Shown piece by piece: positions 39,555 to 48,396 of a DNA stretch of 64,000 bases. A program made the translations under genes and the position numbers. The notes under the pieces were generated by a model, which was not told the origin of the DNA, searched no databases, and saw nothing but the letters and a program-made list of their open reading frames with translations. How positions within the stretch are numbered: the stretch's first letter is position 1; each line of letters opens with the position of its first letter. Origin of the DNA: Nitrospira sp. (GTDB lineage: Bacteria; Nitrospirota; Nitrospiria; Nitrospirales; Nitrospiraceae); NCBI GenBank assembly GCA_035968315.1, contig JAVYIN010000002.1, positions 124,001-188,000 on the forward strand, written 5' to 3'.

Positions 39555-41033
39555 CTACTTCGCCGAAAGCCGGTGAGAAAAGCGCACCGTTCCGGCGTCG
39601 TCGAGGACCGTGACGTCGAAGAAGGACGGGGTCACCCGCACCAGGCCGAAATTGTAATAGCCCTCTTCATTGATCAGTCTGGTGGGATGCAGCGACTCAC
39701 TCGCCGCCGTGAGCCTGCCTGGCCTGGCGGACAAGGGGCCTGCGACGAACTCATGAAAGTCGATCACACCGTTTTGATCCGGATCGTACGCATTGGCCTG
39801 TACCCAGTGAACATCCCCGCCGAGGAAAACAACGTTCTTAAGCTGCTGCTGCAAAATAGTATCGACCATGACCTGCCGCTCGCGCTCAAACCCTGTGCCA
39901 TCGGCTCCGCCTGCCCACCCGTCATACCCTGGCACTGTCGCACCGCCGCCCTTGGGGATCGAGAGCGGCACCGAGGTCGCAATCACCTTCCAGGTGGCCG
40001 TCGAGCGGCGCAACCCGTCCAGCAGCCACTGCAACTGCGCATTCCCCAGCATCGTCTTCTTCGGTCCATCCAGGTCGGCATTCAGGCTGCGATATTGCCG
40101 GTCGTCTAGAATGAACAGTTCCAGGTCGGCGCCATACCGCACCGAACGATACAACCGTTGCGGATCGTCCGGAGGCGACGCAATCGGCCAATATTCGCGC
40201 AGCGCCTGGCGGCCGGCCGGCATCTGCGCCTCGAACGGGCCGGCAAAATTGTTCTTCACCTCATGATCGTCCCATGTCACATAGACAGGGATCGTTTCGA
40301 GAAATCGCCGCAAGGCCATCGCTCCGCGCTGATACCGGTGCCGCAATCGATAGTCCGCCAGCGTTGTGGCTTTGAAGTCGGCGCCCGGTTCGTTCGGCGG
40401 TGAGGGGCACACGTCGTCGCTGTAAATCGTATCGCCCAGGAACAAAAAGAAATCGAGCCCCTGGCGGCGCATCTGGTCGAAAATCGGATAGCCGTCCACT
40501 CCGATCCGGCAGCGCTGCTGGCCGCCGAGATCGCCGCTCCAGGCAAACGTCACCGGCATCGACGTCTGTTCATCCGGCAAGGTCGTCAATTCTCCGCGCG
40601 CCGCCAGCATGGCGTCCATCTGTTCCTGCGCCGCGGACACTCGGCTAACCAATATGTGATACCGATAGCGCGTACCCGGCACCAAGCCCTGCAACGGAAT
40701 CACCGCCGTAAAATCATTGTCTGCGCGGGTCTCCAACCGGGGAGTCTTGGCCACCGGCGACATCACCACCGCCATCTTGGAAGCCGTCTCCCACACAGCA
40801 GGCGGCGCCCACTCGACCTGCACCATCGCCGGGCCATCAGTCCGCACCCAGATCAGCGCCCCATGGGCCGTCACATCACCGACCGCAAATCCCTGCGGCA
40901 AGAGTTCCGCTTTCACCGGCACCCGCTCCGCAAAGGGACTCTGGAGAGGCAACCCCTCGCGATAAGAGGGGGCACAGCTCATCGACACCGACACAAAGAT
41001 ACAACTGAAGACAGAATAAAGAAGCTTTCGCAT
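39555..41033 (-). CDS. PhoD-like alkaline phosphatase, lipoprotein
   Basis: A 492-residue secreted phosphatase of the PhoD metallophosphoesterase family. The signal peptide ends in SMSCAP, a lipobox-like sequence. An N-terminal PhoD_N beta-sandwich (FAVGDVTAHGALIWVRTDG) precedes the metal site: SGDLGG, FLFLGDTIYSDD, VTWDDHEVKNN, and FLGGDVHW near the C-terminus. PhoD enzymes hydrolyse phosphate monoesters and diesters with Ca/Fe. Phosphate or phospholipid-like substrates are possible. AAGGA precedes the ATG. Confidence 0.88.
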   Translation of the reverse strand: MRKLLYSVFSCIFVSVSMSCAPSYREGLPLQSPFAERVPVKAELLPQGFAVGDVTAHGALIWVRTDGPAMVQVEWAPPAVWETASKMAVVMSPVAKTPRLETRADNDFTAVIPLQGLVPGTRYRYHILVSRVSAAQEQMDAMLAARGELTTLPDEQTSMPVTFAWSGDLGGQQRCRIGVDGYPIFDQMRRQGLDFFLFLGDTIYSDDVCPSPPNEPGADFKATTLADYRLRHRYQRGAMALRRFLETIPVYVTWDDHEVKNNFAGPFEAQMPAGRQALREYWPIASPPDDPQRLYRSVRYGADLELFILDDRQYRSLNADLDGPKKTMLGNAQLQWLLDGLRRSTATWKVIATSVPLSIPKGGGATVPGYDGWAGGADGTGFERERQVMVDTILQQQLKNVVFLGGDVHWVQANAYDPDQNGVIDFHEFVAGPLSARPGRLTAASESLHPTRLINEEGYYNFGLVRVTPSFFDVTVLDDAGTVRFSHRLSAK

Positions 41034-41147
41034 AGATCAGTCCTTACCCGAGCACTATCAAGAGGCTAGGGGCAACCAGCCACGACTCGCAAGTTGAAAA
41101 CACACCATCCCGTCCGGCATACTGTGATCCATCATACGAGGACTGCC

Positions 41148-41384
41148 ATGCACGACATCAACTGTTTCGTTCCCAATTGCCAATCCAGACCCTATGCCCC
41201 GGCCGGCACGCAGTCCGTCTGCAAAGATCACTTTATCAACTTTCTCACCTGGCGCCGCCGCCGGGGCCCGCAGATGTTCATAAAGTATGCTGCGATGACC
41301 ATGCAGGATCGCGACGCCATCGCCGCCGAGTGGCAGAAAACCATCCGCGTCGACGAAGCCCCTTCCAACTCGCCGAAGGTCTGA
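41148..41384 (+). CDS. Small putative zinc-binding protein
   Basis: A 78-residue protein with a short Cys/His motif near the N-terminus: C6, C11, C25 and H28 (NCFVPNCQSRP and SVCKDH), a possible zinc knuckle. An Arg-rich patch (TWRRRRGPQ) follows. The ATG at 41148 has CGAGGA upstream; an earlier in-frame start is less likely. The last 23 codons are part of a 78-bp direct repeat whose second copy is at 41856-41933. Function unknown. Confidence 0.6.
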   Translation: MHDINCFVPNCQSRPYAPAGTQSVCKDHFINFLTWRRRRGPQMFIKYAAMTMQDRDAIAAEWQKTIRVDEAPSNSPKV

Positions 41385-41392
41385 GCGAAGAC
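41315..41392 (+). repeat. 78-bp imperfect direct repeat, copy 1
   Basis: It covers the 3' end and stop of the small zinc-binding gene. The second copy at 41856-41933 matches at 70 of 78 positions with no gap. The copies bracket a gene on the opposite strand. Confidence 0.85.
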
Positions 41393-41413
41393 GATTTCCC
41401 ACACCTGTTTGTC

Positions 41414-41800
41414 TTAACGCTGAAGCTTCTTCCTTCGACTATTTCCAAGACGATATTGGTATGGAGACAGTCGCTTCAATACGCCGTTTCTTATCGTGAA
41501 CTTCACAACCGCATATCCTGGCCCAAGAATCTCTGCCACGCACGCAGCGACCTCTTGCCTCTTAAACAAAGTCCCCTGTTCCGGATTGTTCACCGCAAAT
41601 GTATCGGTCGAAACGTTGTAGTAAAAAACAAACCGCCGACTCAATGCCGAGGTGATGATATAGCGTATCGGGCTCTCCATCTCTCGAACCCGCCGTTTGA
41701 TCTCCTTGGCCCACTCAGGAGAAAGTGGAGCCTCTTCCCCCTCAACCTCCTTCATGATCTTTGAAACAGAAGACCTCGGCTTATCTTTTTTAGCCCCCAT
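41414..41800 (-). CDS. Hypothetical protein, inserted between direct repeats
   Basis: A 128-residue basic protein of unknown function. It has a Lys/Ser-rich N-terminus (GAKKDKPRSSVSKIMKEVEG), then a predicted alpha/beta part with SPIRYIITSALSRRFVFYYN and LFKRQEVAACVAEILGPGYA, and a basic end. GGAAGG is six bases before the ATG. Base composition is less G+C-rich than the flanking genes. It lies between two 78-bp direct repeats, so it is probably a later arrival. Confidence 0.6.
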   Translation of the reverse strand: MGAKKDKPRSSVSKIMKEVEGEEAPLSPEWAKEIKRRVREMESPIRYIITSALSRRFVFYYNVSTDTFAVNNPEQGTLFKRQEVAACVAEILGPGYAVVKFTIRNGVLKRLSPYQYRLGNSRRKKLQR

Positions 41801-41855
41801 GACCAGCCTTCCAACGCAGACCATTCAAGATCGATTTAGCTACCAACAAGCACCC

Positions 41856-41933
41856 CGCCATCGCCGCCGAGTGGCAGAAAACCATCCGCGTCGATGAAGC
41901 CTCCTCAAACCTGCCGAAGGTTTGAGCAAAGAC
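41856..41933 (+). repeat. 78-bp imperfect direct repeat, copy 2
   Basis: This copy resembles the final 23 codons and stop of the gene at 41148 but has no start or upstream part. Differences include codon changes (A-P-S-N-S against A-S-S-N-L), so it may be the remnant of a related gene rather than a fresh duplication. Confidence 0.85.
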
Positions 41934-41986
41934 TGCTCTTTATGTTCATTCCTATTCCACGAATAATCCTAGCCACCATTTCAAAC

Positions 41987-43009
41987 TCAACGCAGTGTGA
42001 CTATCTCATTAATCTCAACGGCCCGGGCATTCTTTAGTATCAATTTCTGAAGCAAACTCAGTAAGACCGCGATAGCTAGGTCGGTCTGGGCAAAATATTT
42101 AGCAATCTCACCACTCGCCTCATCCTCACTCAGCCATTTGCCTGGGCGCAAAATAGGTGCCGCGCCATGCGCAAATTTGCTTCGAGTATCATGAAGGTCT
42201 CTGTACCAAATCTGATGGTTCTGCGGCGCACCGAGCACAGACTCCAACCGCCTTTTCACAATGCTGGCCGGTGCCCCTTGCCCTAACAATGCCTCGAACG
42301 CTTGAACACAAAGCTGGATTACATCTAAATCGTGTTCCGCTCGATGCCCTATGCGGATGATTGTAAACAAGGCCCGTTGCCACGGTTCACGGGCGACATC
42401 AAGGGCTAGGGCACCATTCCGCTCCAGCCACTCCCAAACTCTGGCCAACTCAACTCGTTCGAATGGTGGCCACCCATGCTTAAGCGAAGATTGATAGGCA
42501 AATTGGAGCTCCTCCGCAGACAAATCAAGCCACACTTCACTCTCAGCTCGTGACCAGATAGACCTTTCTGCACCGCGTCTAGCCTGGAACGAAGACCGAT
42601 ACAGGTTGCAACTACCAGGCACCGACAAATTCATAGCGAGATATAGATTCTGAAGGAAACGCTCAATGGCCTCATTACTCAACTGGGCAGGGTCAGTACA
42701 ACAGAATGTCAACACTATGCGGCTTCCTGCGGGATAATGCTTTTGGGAAACACGAGACTTCAGTCGAGCCTCAAAAGGCTTTTCACATCCCTTCTCCAGA
42801 TCGGCTACACAATCGAGTAATTGCAAGGTGTCAGTTGCATCAACACTGACCCAGTGACCTAGGTGCTCGCGATTCCTAAAAACATCTTGCGCTGCCTTCC
42901 ATGCACTAATGAGCCTCTGCACATCTGTCCTGCCATCAACAGTAGCAGCGTTTGCAAAATTCACTTTTACCTTTGAGGATTTTAAATGCCCTTTTGCCCT
43001 AGCCTGCAT
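41987..43009 (-). CDS. Putative Apea-like HEPN domain protein
   Basis: A 340-residue protein that I place tentatively with Apea-like HEPN proteins. The C-terminal third is helical and contains WYRDLHDTRSKFAHG, with the RxxxxH motif R276-H281, the ribonuclease signature of many HEPN proteins. The N-terminal two thirds are not recognised. HEPN proteins act as RNases in toxin-antitoxin and anti-phage systems; no obvious antitoxin is paired. The gene lies in an A+T-richer patch with different codon use from its neighbours, consistent with transfer. Confidence 0.6.
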   Translation of the reverse strand: MQARAKGHLKSSKVKVNFANAATVDGRTDVQRLISAWKAAQDVFRNREHLGHWVSVDATDTLQLLDCVADLEKGCEKPFEARLKSRVSQKHYPAGSRIVLTFCCTDPAQLSNEAIERFLQNLYLAMNLSVPGSCNLYRSSFQARRGAERSIWSRAESEVWLDLSAEELQFAYQSSLKHGWPPFERVELARVWEWLERNGALALDVAREPWQRALFTIIRIGHRAEHDLDVIQLCVQAFEALLGQGAPASIVKRRLESVLGAPQNHQIWYRDLHDTRSKFAHGAAPILRPGKWLSEDEASGEIAKYFAQTDLAIAVLLSLLQKLILKNARAVEINEIVTLR

Positions 43010-43204
43010 AAAAACCCCCGATAAGGCATTACTTCCCTACCCTATCCCTCTTCTGCTATCAACTGATCTGTACCAACCCTACCCTTCTCCCTCATTTTGC
43101 CGACAGTCAGGAGATCTCCTTATCGCGCACGTCCAACACAGACATCCCGAGGCTGTACGTTGAGCAAGCAATTACCATTCTCCTCCCCCTTACCATCTCC
43201 CCAG

Positions 43205-43320
43205 CGGATCGTTGTGTAGTTTTCTCCTGCGCGCATTGAGGGAGCACCGCCCTCAATGCGCGCCTTTGATAAATTCTTGCGTGCGCACTCAGCGAGCAAA
43301 GAAAACTACACAACGATCCG
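43205..43320. mobile_element. 116-bp inverted-repeat element (MITE-like)
   Basis: The terminal inverted repeats are 21 bp, perfect, at 43205-43225 and 43300-43320 (CGGATCGTTGTGTAGTTTTC and T). Inside is a perfect 14-bp stem, 43229-43242 with 43250-43263, around a 7-base loop, then a G+C-rich stretch. No coding capacity or clear target-site duplication is visible. The whole can fold as a cruciform. The rest of the gap, 43010-43204, shows nothing recognisable beyond A/T- and C-rich sequence. Confidence 0.7.
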
Positions 43321-43329
43321 CACCCTCAC

Positions 43330-43722
43330 CTACCCCATCACCGCCGACCCATGATGATGAATCATCAGCCACTCGTCCCCAATCCGCTCGAAGAGATTCG
43401 TGGCAAGGACCTTCGCCTGCTGCGGCTCATCGGACTGCTGACTGACGATATTTTCGATGCAGATGACCCAGGCCATGTCCCCGGCCACCTGAATCATGAC
43501 CTCGGACAATTCAAACTTCATCGAGAACGTATTATTGAAAATCAGTACCCAGGAATCGCGCACCTCGGGCCAGTCCGAGCGCAAGGCCCAGCCGGGATGA
43601 ATGCAGGTCACATATTCCTGATGCGCCCAGATGCGATCCATCTTGGCAATATCGAGATCGCCAAACGCCTCGTAAAAGGCTTGATTGGCTTTCGTTACTT
43701 CTTCGATCCGTTGTTCCAGCAT
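43330..43722 (-). CDS. NTF2-like (SnoaL-type) protein
   Basis: A 130-residue single-domain protein of the NTF2-like/SnoaL fold: an N-terminal helix (VTKANQAFYEAFGDLDIAKM), then WAHQEYVTCIHPGW, and strands ending in GDEWLMIHHHGS. This fold covers small-molecule enzymes and binding proteins; the reaction cannot be told. GAAGGAGG precedes the ATG. The 116-bp inverted-repeat element begins ten bases after its stop. Confidence 0.85.
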   Translation of the reverse strand: MLEQRIEEVTKANQAFYEAFGDLDIAKMDRIWAHQEYVTCIHPGWALRSDWPEVRDSWVLIFNNTFSMKFELSEVMIQVAGDMAWVICIENIVSQQSDEPQQAKVLATNLFERIGDEWLMIHHHGSAVMG

Positions 43723-43809
43723 GCCGCCTCCTTCTTGACGGAGGCCATCATACTGTAATCAGAGAGGAGAGGGCGAGAGGGAAACGGGCAGAGAGGGGAG
43801 AGCCACCTG

Positions 43810-44712
43810 CTACTTCATGAGCTTCGCCGTTTGCCGATCCACCACCCAGACGCCGGCAAGGATCAGGACAATACCCACAATCTCAACCAGACCAACCGAT
43901 TCATGGAGGATCAGCGCGGACAAGGCCACCGCGGCGACCGGCGTGAGATTGCCAAGCACCGAAGCGCGAGAGGGGCCAATCCCCTGCACCCCGTATAACC
44001 AGGCCTGCTGCGCAACAGCCGTAGCAAACAGAACAAGATAACCCAACGCAAGCCAATCCGGCATCGTGACCGACGCCACACCCACGTCGAGCATTTTCCG
44101 ATCGGTCCAGAGCAATGGAATTTGGATCACCGTCGCCACCAGCAACGTGGTCCAATTCACGGTCAAGGCCGAAACCCGGTCCATCATAGCGCGGCTGCCG
44201 ATGCTATAGAGCGCCCAGCTCACGACACCCAGAAACACGAGCGCGCTCCCCAGCAAGGGCTGCTCCCCGGCGGCCTGAAACCCCGCGATCGAGACCAGTG
44301 CGACACCCGCGCAGGAGAGCAGCCCCCCCGCCCACACAGACCGAAGCGGCACGTCCTGAATCAATGCGGCCGACAACAGCGCCGTGACCACAGGAGCCGA
44401 GCCGATAATAACCCCGGCCACCGCTCCGCTCACATACTTGAGGCCCATCAAGATCAGCAGGTGGTTACCCAAAACGCCAAGCCCGAGCAAACCCAACGTC
44501 AGCAGATCCCTCGCATTGAGTTTCGCCAGCGTCCCTTCCTGCCACCACCAGGTCGCCAGAAGGATCCCCAGCCCGCCGATATCGCGCAACACTGAGGCTT
44601 CCACCGCTGAAAACGAGCCGAGCGCCAGCTTCTGCGCGACAATCGACCCGCCCCACAACACTGCCGCAAGCGCCAACGCTCCGTACGCCGCACTGGTTGA
44701 TGGTGATGCCAT
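43810..44712 (-). CDS. EamA/DMT-family transporter
   Basis: A 300-residue inner-membrane protein with ten predicted helices in two EamA repeats (beginning YGALALAAVLWGGSIVAQKL and GSALVFLGVVSWALYSIGSR). DMT transporters export metabolites or amino acids; the substrate cannot be predicted. The ATG at 44712 places the start just before the first helix. A GTG 21 codons upstream is possible; neither has a clear ribosome-binding site. Confidence 0.88.
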   Translation of the reverse strand: MASPSTSAAYGALALAAVLWGGSIVAQKLALGSFSAVEASVLRDIGGLGILLATWWWQEGTLAKLNARDLLTLGLLGLGVLGNHLLILMGLKYVSGAVAGVIIGSAPVVTALLSAALIQDVPLRSVWAGGLLSCAGVALVSIAGFQAAGEQPLLGSALVFLGVVSWALYSIGSRAMMDRVSALTVNWTTLLVATVIQIPLLWTDRKMLDVGVASVTMPDWLALGYLVLFATAVAQQAWLYGVQGIGPSRASVLGNLTPVAAVALSALILHESVGLVEIVGIVLILAGVWVVDRQTAKLMK

Positions 44713-44915
44713 AGAGAGGGGATACAACCGATCTGTCCAGCCGTCAAGGAGTATTACAGATCTCCAGATGGCCACAGGGGAGAGGGGAGCCTGGCTCGCG
44801 GGTAAACGGGTCCGACAAAATCCAGTCGCCCTTTCCGGTTTCCAGTCTTCACGCGGAACGAACCAGGGTTGATCCCCTGCCTGCGCTTATCCCCACCGCA
44901 TTGCCGGCTGACGCA

Positions 44916-45755
44916 CTACCCACGCACCACCATCACTCCGGGCGGCGGATCATTATGCTCCATCCCCCCTGCGTGGCCTCGTGCCGTCACCGACTCATGC
45001 ACACAATCGGTTGGCCTAATCGTTCGCTTCGGATCCTTGATCAGGTCAATATTCTTGGAAATGGGAGCAGTCGGATCACACAGGGCCTCATGTTCCTTCA
45101 ACTTGGCTTCGACTATGGGCAGGCCCGCCTCCTTGGCCCGCCGGAGCATCCAACAGAGGGTAATGTTGGACAGGCCGGGACATTGCCCGCCACCCACATC
45201 GGAATGGACCCCACGAAACCACACTTCCTGGAGCCGATCGCCAATCACGCCCCCTTTTCGCGGGACAATCCGGGTTGGAGTAAAATTCCCTCGCCGTTCG
45301 TCGAGCGCCATCGCGTGACAGCATTGTCTGACATGGTCAGGCAAGGTGAGAGCCCATCCGATATTCAGATCATTGCCGGGAAGCCCGAAGGAGGCCACCG
45401 TGTCCCACAGGCCAAGAAACCGCACGTCCGCTCCCGGCATGTCTTCCCGCACTTGATTGGCAAAATGCAGGGCAAGCGCCGCCCCGCGGCTAAATCCAAT
45501 AATGTCGATCGTCCGATCCCCTTCGGCGAAATACTGCTCCAGTCGATCCTTCGCGTCGCTGATTCGGAACCGGCCTCCCGCCCCTGCCACACCGCCCAGC
45601 AGTTTCCCAATAAATCCAAACCGCGTACCGACGCCCTCCTGGTAAAAGACGTTCATATCCGGCGGCAGGCATTTGCAAAACTTCAGAACATTGGTCTCTT
45701 TTGCGGCATCAGCTTCATCTTCGTTCCACGTTCCGTCAAAGGCATACAGTGCCAT
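44916..45755 (-). CDS. DUF2235 alpha/beta-hydrolase-like protein
   Basis: A 279-residue protein of the DUF2235 group, which includes Tle1-type phospholipase effectors of type VI secretion. Motifs are YAFDGTWN at the N-terminus, nucleophile elbow GFSRGA (S89), FLGLWDTV and WFRGVHSDVGGG. It has no signal peptide. No VgrG, PAAR or immunity gene is next to it, so effector status is unproven and a housekeeping hydrolase is possible. AAGGAGG lies eight bases before the ATG at 45755. Confidence 0.85.
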   Translation of the reverse strand: MALYAFDGTWNEDEADAAKETNVLKFCKCLPPDMNVFYQEGVGTRFGFIGKLLGGVAGAGGRFRISDAKDRLEQYFAEGDRTIDIIGFSRGAALALHFANQVREDMPGADVRFLGLWDTVASFGLPGNDLNIGWALTLPDHVRQCCHAMALDERRGNFTPTRIVPRKGGVIGDRLQEVWFRGVHSDVGGGQCPGLSNITLCWMLRRAKEAGLPIVEAKLKEHEALCDPTAPISKNIDLIKDPKRTIRPTDCVHESVTARGHAGGMEHNDPPPGVMVVRG

Positions 45756-45824
45756 GGTCATTCCCTCCTTGCGTCGATCCGGCTCAATGCCGGCAGGCGA
45801 GTGTATCCCTCCGCCATAAACCGG

Positions 45825-46472
45825 TCAATTCGCCTTCCTTCTCACCACCAACACCCCGTCGCGGATCGTGACCAGCACGGCGGTCACGCGCGGATCGTTG
45901 GCCACCGTGCGGTTCAGCTCTTGGATGGCGGCCGTTTTCTCATCGGGCGGCGGCTGCTTCAGCACATCGCCATCCCACAGCACGTTGTCGATCAGGATGA
46001 CGCCATGCGGCGCCAGCAGATCCATCGCCCGGCGGTAATAGTTCAGATAGTTCAGCTTGTCGGCGTCGATAAAGATCAGATCGAAAGGGCCGGTCAGCTC
46101 CCGCATCGTCTCCAGCGCCGGACCGAGGCGGACATCGATCTTCGTGCCATGCGGGCTCTGGGCGAAATATTTTCTCCCCAGCTCAGCCGTGTCCGACTCA
46201 ATCTCGCAGGTGATGACTTGGCCATCGTCCGGCAAGACCTCGGCGAAGCAGAGGGCGCTGTAGCCGGTGAACATGCCGATCTCCAGTACCCGCTTGGCTC
46301 CCACGAGCTGCGTCATCATCTTGAGAAACGCCCCTTCCAGCGGCCCCACGATCATCTGGGCATAGTCCATCGTCCGCTGAGTCTCTTCGCGAAGAGCGCG
46401 GGCCACCTCGGATTCGGGCATGGAATGCGCCTGCGCGTAGGCTTCAATCTCGTGCGATACCAGAGTCTTCAT
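45825..46472 (-). CDS. SAM-dependent O-methyltransferase (CCoAOMT-like)
   Basis: A 215-residue class I methyltransferase like caffeoyl-CoA and catechol O-methyltransferases: VLEIGMFTGYSALCFAEVLP binds SAM, and FDLIFIDADKLNYLNYY plus ILIDNVLWDG supply the metal ligands. The substrate is not known. The ATG at 46472 follows GAGAGG; a longer frame lies in noncoding sequence. It diverges from the M32 peptidase gene. Confidence 0.9.
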   Translation of the reverse strand: MKTLVSHEIEAYAQAHSMPESEVARALREETQRTMDYAQMIVGPLEGAFLKMMTQLVGAKRVLEIGMFTGYSALCFAEVLPDDGQVITCEIESDTAELGRKYFAQSPHGTKIDVRLGPALETMRELTGPFDLIFIDADKLNYLNYYRRAMDLLAPHGVILIDNVLWDGDVLKQPPPDEKTAAIQELNRTVANDPRVTAVLVTIRDGVLVVRRKAN

Positions 46473-46594
46473 GCGGCAGCCTCTCTCGTTTGAAAACGCG
46501 GACGGGGTTGCGTACACTGGCCCGCCATCATACATCACCTTTGCGTGAAGCGTGAGCCATCATCCCTCACCGCGCAATGACCAGGAGGCCGGGC

Positions 46595-48127
46595 GTGAAG
46601 ACTGTCGCAGCTCTCGAACCCTTGACGACCAAGCTGCTGGAGATCCAGCGGATCACCAGCGCCGCCGCCGTCTTATCATGGGATCAGGAAACGCACATGC
46701 CCTCCGGCGGCGGCGAGGCGCGGGCGGAACAAATCGCCGTGCTCGAAGGCCTGGCCCACGAGAAGCTTGTCGCCCCGGAAATCGAACGGTTCCTTGAAAC
46801 GGTCGTGGATCCAGCAACCGGGCAAGCCATCGATCAGCCCGGCAACCTGTGGGATGAACCGTCGCGCTCGCTGCTGCGCGAGATCTGGCGTGATTTCAGC
46901 CGGGCCAAGAAACTCCCCTCCGACTTTGTCGTGAATATCAGCCGGGAATGTTCGCTGGCGCAGCAGGTCTGGGCCGAGGCCAAAGAGCAGAGCAAGTTCA
47001 GCCAGTTTCTTCCCAATCTCAAAACGATCCTCTCCCTCAAGCGGGAAGAGGCACAATACCTGGGCTACACGGACTCGCCCTATGATGCGCTGCTGGACGA
47101 ATACGAGCCCGGTTCCACCTGCGCCGCCTTGCGCCCGCTCTTTGCCACGATGAAAGCGCGCCTCGTGCCGCTGCTGAAACGGATCACCGACAGTCCCGCG
47201 CAGATTGACGACAGCATCCTCCGCCATGCCTATGACCCAACCAGGCAGTTGGAATTCGGACGGCTGGTGCTTATCGCGATGGGCTACGATTTCAACCGGG
47301 GACGGCTGGATCTCTCGGCCCATCCCTTCACCACGTCGTTTCACCCCACCGATGTGCGGGTGACGACCCGGGTGTACGAGCGGGAACTGCAATCCTGCCT
47401 CTTCAGCTGCATTCACGAAGGCGGGCATGGTCTCTACGACCAGGGGCTCGATCAGCGCTATTTCGGCACGCCGCTCGGCGAATCGGTGTCGCTAGGGATC
47501 CATGAAAGCCAGTCGCGCCTCTGGGAAAATTGCGTCGGCCGGTCGCGGGCCTTCTGGCGCTTCTTCTATCCGATTCTGCAACAGACGTTTCCACAGCAAT
47601 TGCGCAGCATCGATCAGGACGCCTTCTACGCCGCCATCAATTGCGTGCGGCCCTCCTTCATTCGCGTGGAGGCCGACGAGCTGACCTACAACCTGCACAT
47701 CATGCTGCGTTTTGAAATCGAGCAGGACTTGATCGAAGGCCGGACCAGGCCGGACGATCTGCCGGAGCTCTGGAATCAGAAAATGCGGGACTATCTGGGG
47801 ATTACGCCCCTGACCGATGCGGTCGGCGTGCTGCAGGATGTGCACTGGTCATTCGGCGCCTTCGGCTACTTCCCGACCTACACCCTCGGCAATCTCTACT
47901 CGATGCAATTTTTCGAACAGGCGAAACTGGAACTGCCGCAGCTCGAAGAGCACATCGCCGCGGGTCAGATGCTGGAACTGCGCCGCTGGCTGGAACAAAA
48001 GATCCATCGCTGGGGCCGCACCTTTACCCCCGACCATCTGGCCCGGCGGGTAACCGGCAAGAGCATCGACCCTGAACCGTTTCTGGCCTACCTGGAGAAG
48101 AAGTACGGCGAGCTCTACCAACTGTAG
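46595..48127 (+). CDS. M32 metallocarboxypeptidase (Taq family)
   Basis: A cytoplasmic zinc carboxypeptidase that removes C-terminal residues from peptides. The 510-residue protein has the HEXXH-type motif HEGGH with H274, E275 and H278, the usual M32 motif SWDQETHMP, and the distal GESVSLGIHESQSR with the third ligand glutamate. The GTG at 46595 has AGGAGG six bases upstream. An ATG six codons earlier overlaps that site and is not preferred. Confidence 0.92.
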   Translation: MKTVAALEPLTTKLLEIQRITSAAAVLSWDQETHMPSGGGEARAEQIAVLEGLAHEKLVAPEIERFLETVVDPATGQAIDQPGNLWDEPSRSLLREIWRDFSRAKKLPSDFVVNISRECSLAQQVWAEAKEQSKFSQFLPNLKTILSLKREEAQYLGYTDSPYDALLDEYEPGSTCAALRPLFATMKARLVPLLKRITDSPAQIDDSILRHAYDPTRQLEFGRLVLIAMGYDFNRGRLDLSAHPFTTSFHPTDVRVTTRVYERELQSCLFSCIHEGGHGLYDQGLDQRYFGTPLGESVSLGIHESQSRLWENCVGRSRAFWRFFYPILQQTFPQQLRSIDQDAFYAAINCVRPSFIRVEADELTYNLHIMLRFEIEQDLIEGRTRPDDLPELWNQKMRDYLGITPLTDAVGVLQDVHWSFGAFGYFPTYTLGNLYSMQFFEQAKLELPQLEEHIAAGQMLELRRWLEQKIHRWGRTFTPDHLARRVTGKSIDPEPFLAYLEKKYGELYQL

Positions 48128-48273
48128 CGCTCACTATTACAACCATACTCCCGCCATCTCCGCCAACCGGCCCGAGCCACCTGTCTCTATTGCGCCCATA
48201 GAAAGAATGGTATCCTATCGACATTGATACTATCAGTACCGACCACTGTGAACGTCGTTGGGGAGGTACGATC

Positions 48274-48396
48274 GTGCAGGCCCCCTCAGATATTCGCCAT
48301 TACCCGGTGTATCGACAATATTTTTACGCCATCGTCTTCAGACCAACAGGAGAAGCACCGACCTATGCCTGCCATCCTCATTATTTGCAACGATGA
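48274..48396 (+). CDS. Possible 40-residue upstream open frame
   Basis: A GTG at 48274 has an excellent GGGGAGG seven bases upstream. The frame encodes 40 residues (VQAPSDIRHYPVYRQYFYAI then VFRPTGEAPTYACHPHYLQR) and its stop overlaps the start of the next gene by 32 bases in another frame. The next gene has a poorly spaced ribosome-binding site, so this could be a leader that couples translation. No homology is recognised. Confidence 0.35.
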   Translation: MQAPSDIRHYPVYRQYFYAIVFRPTGEAPTYACHPHYLQR

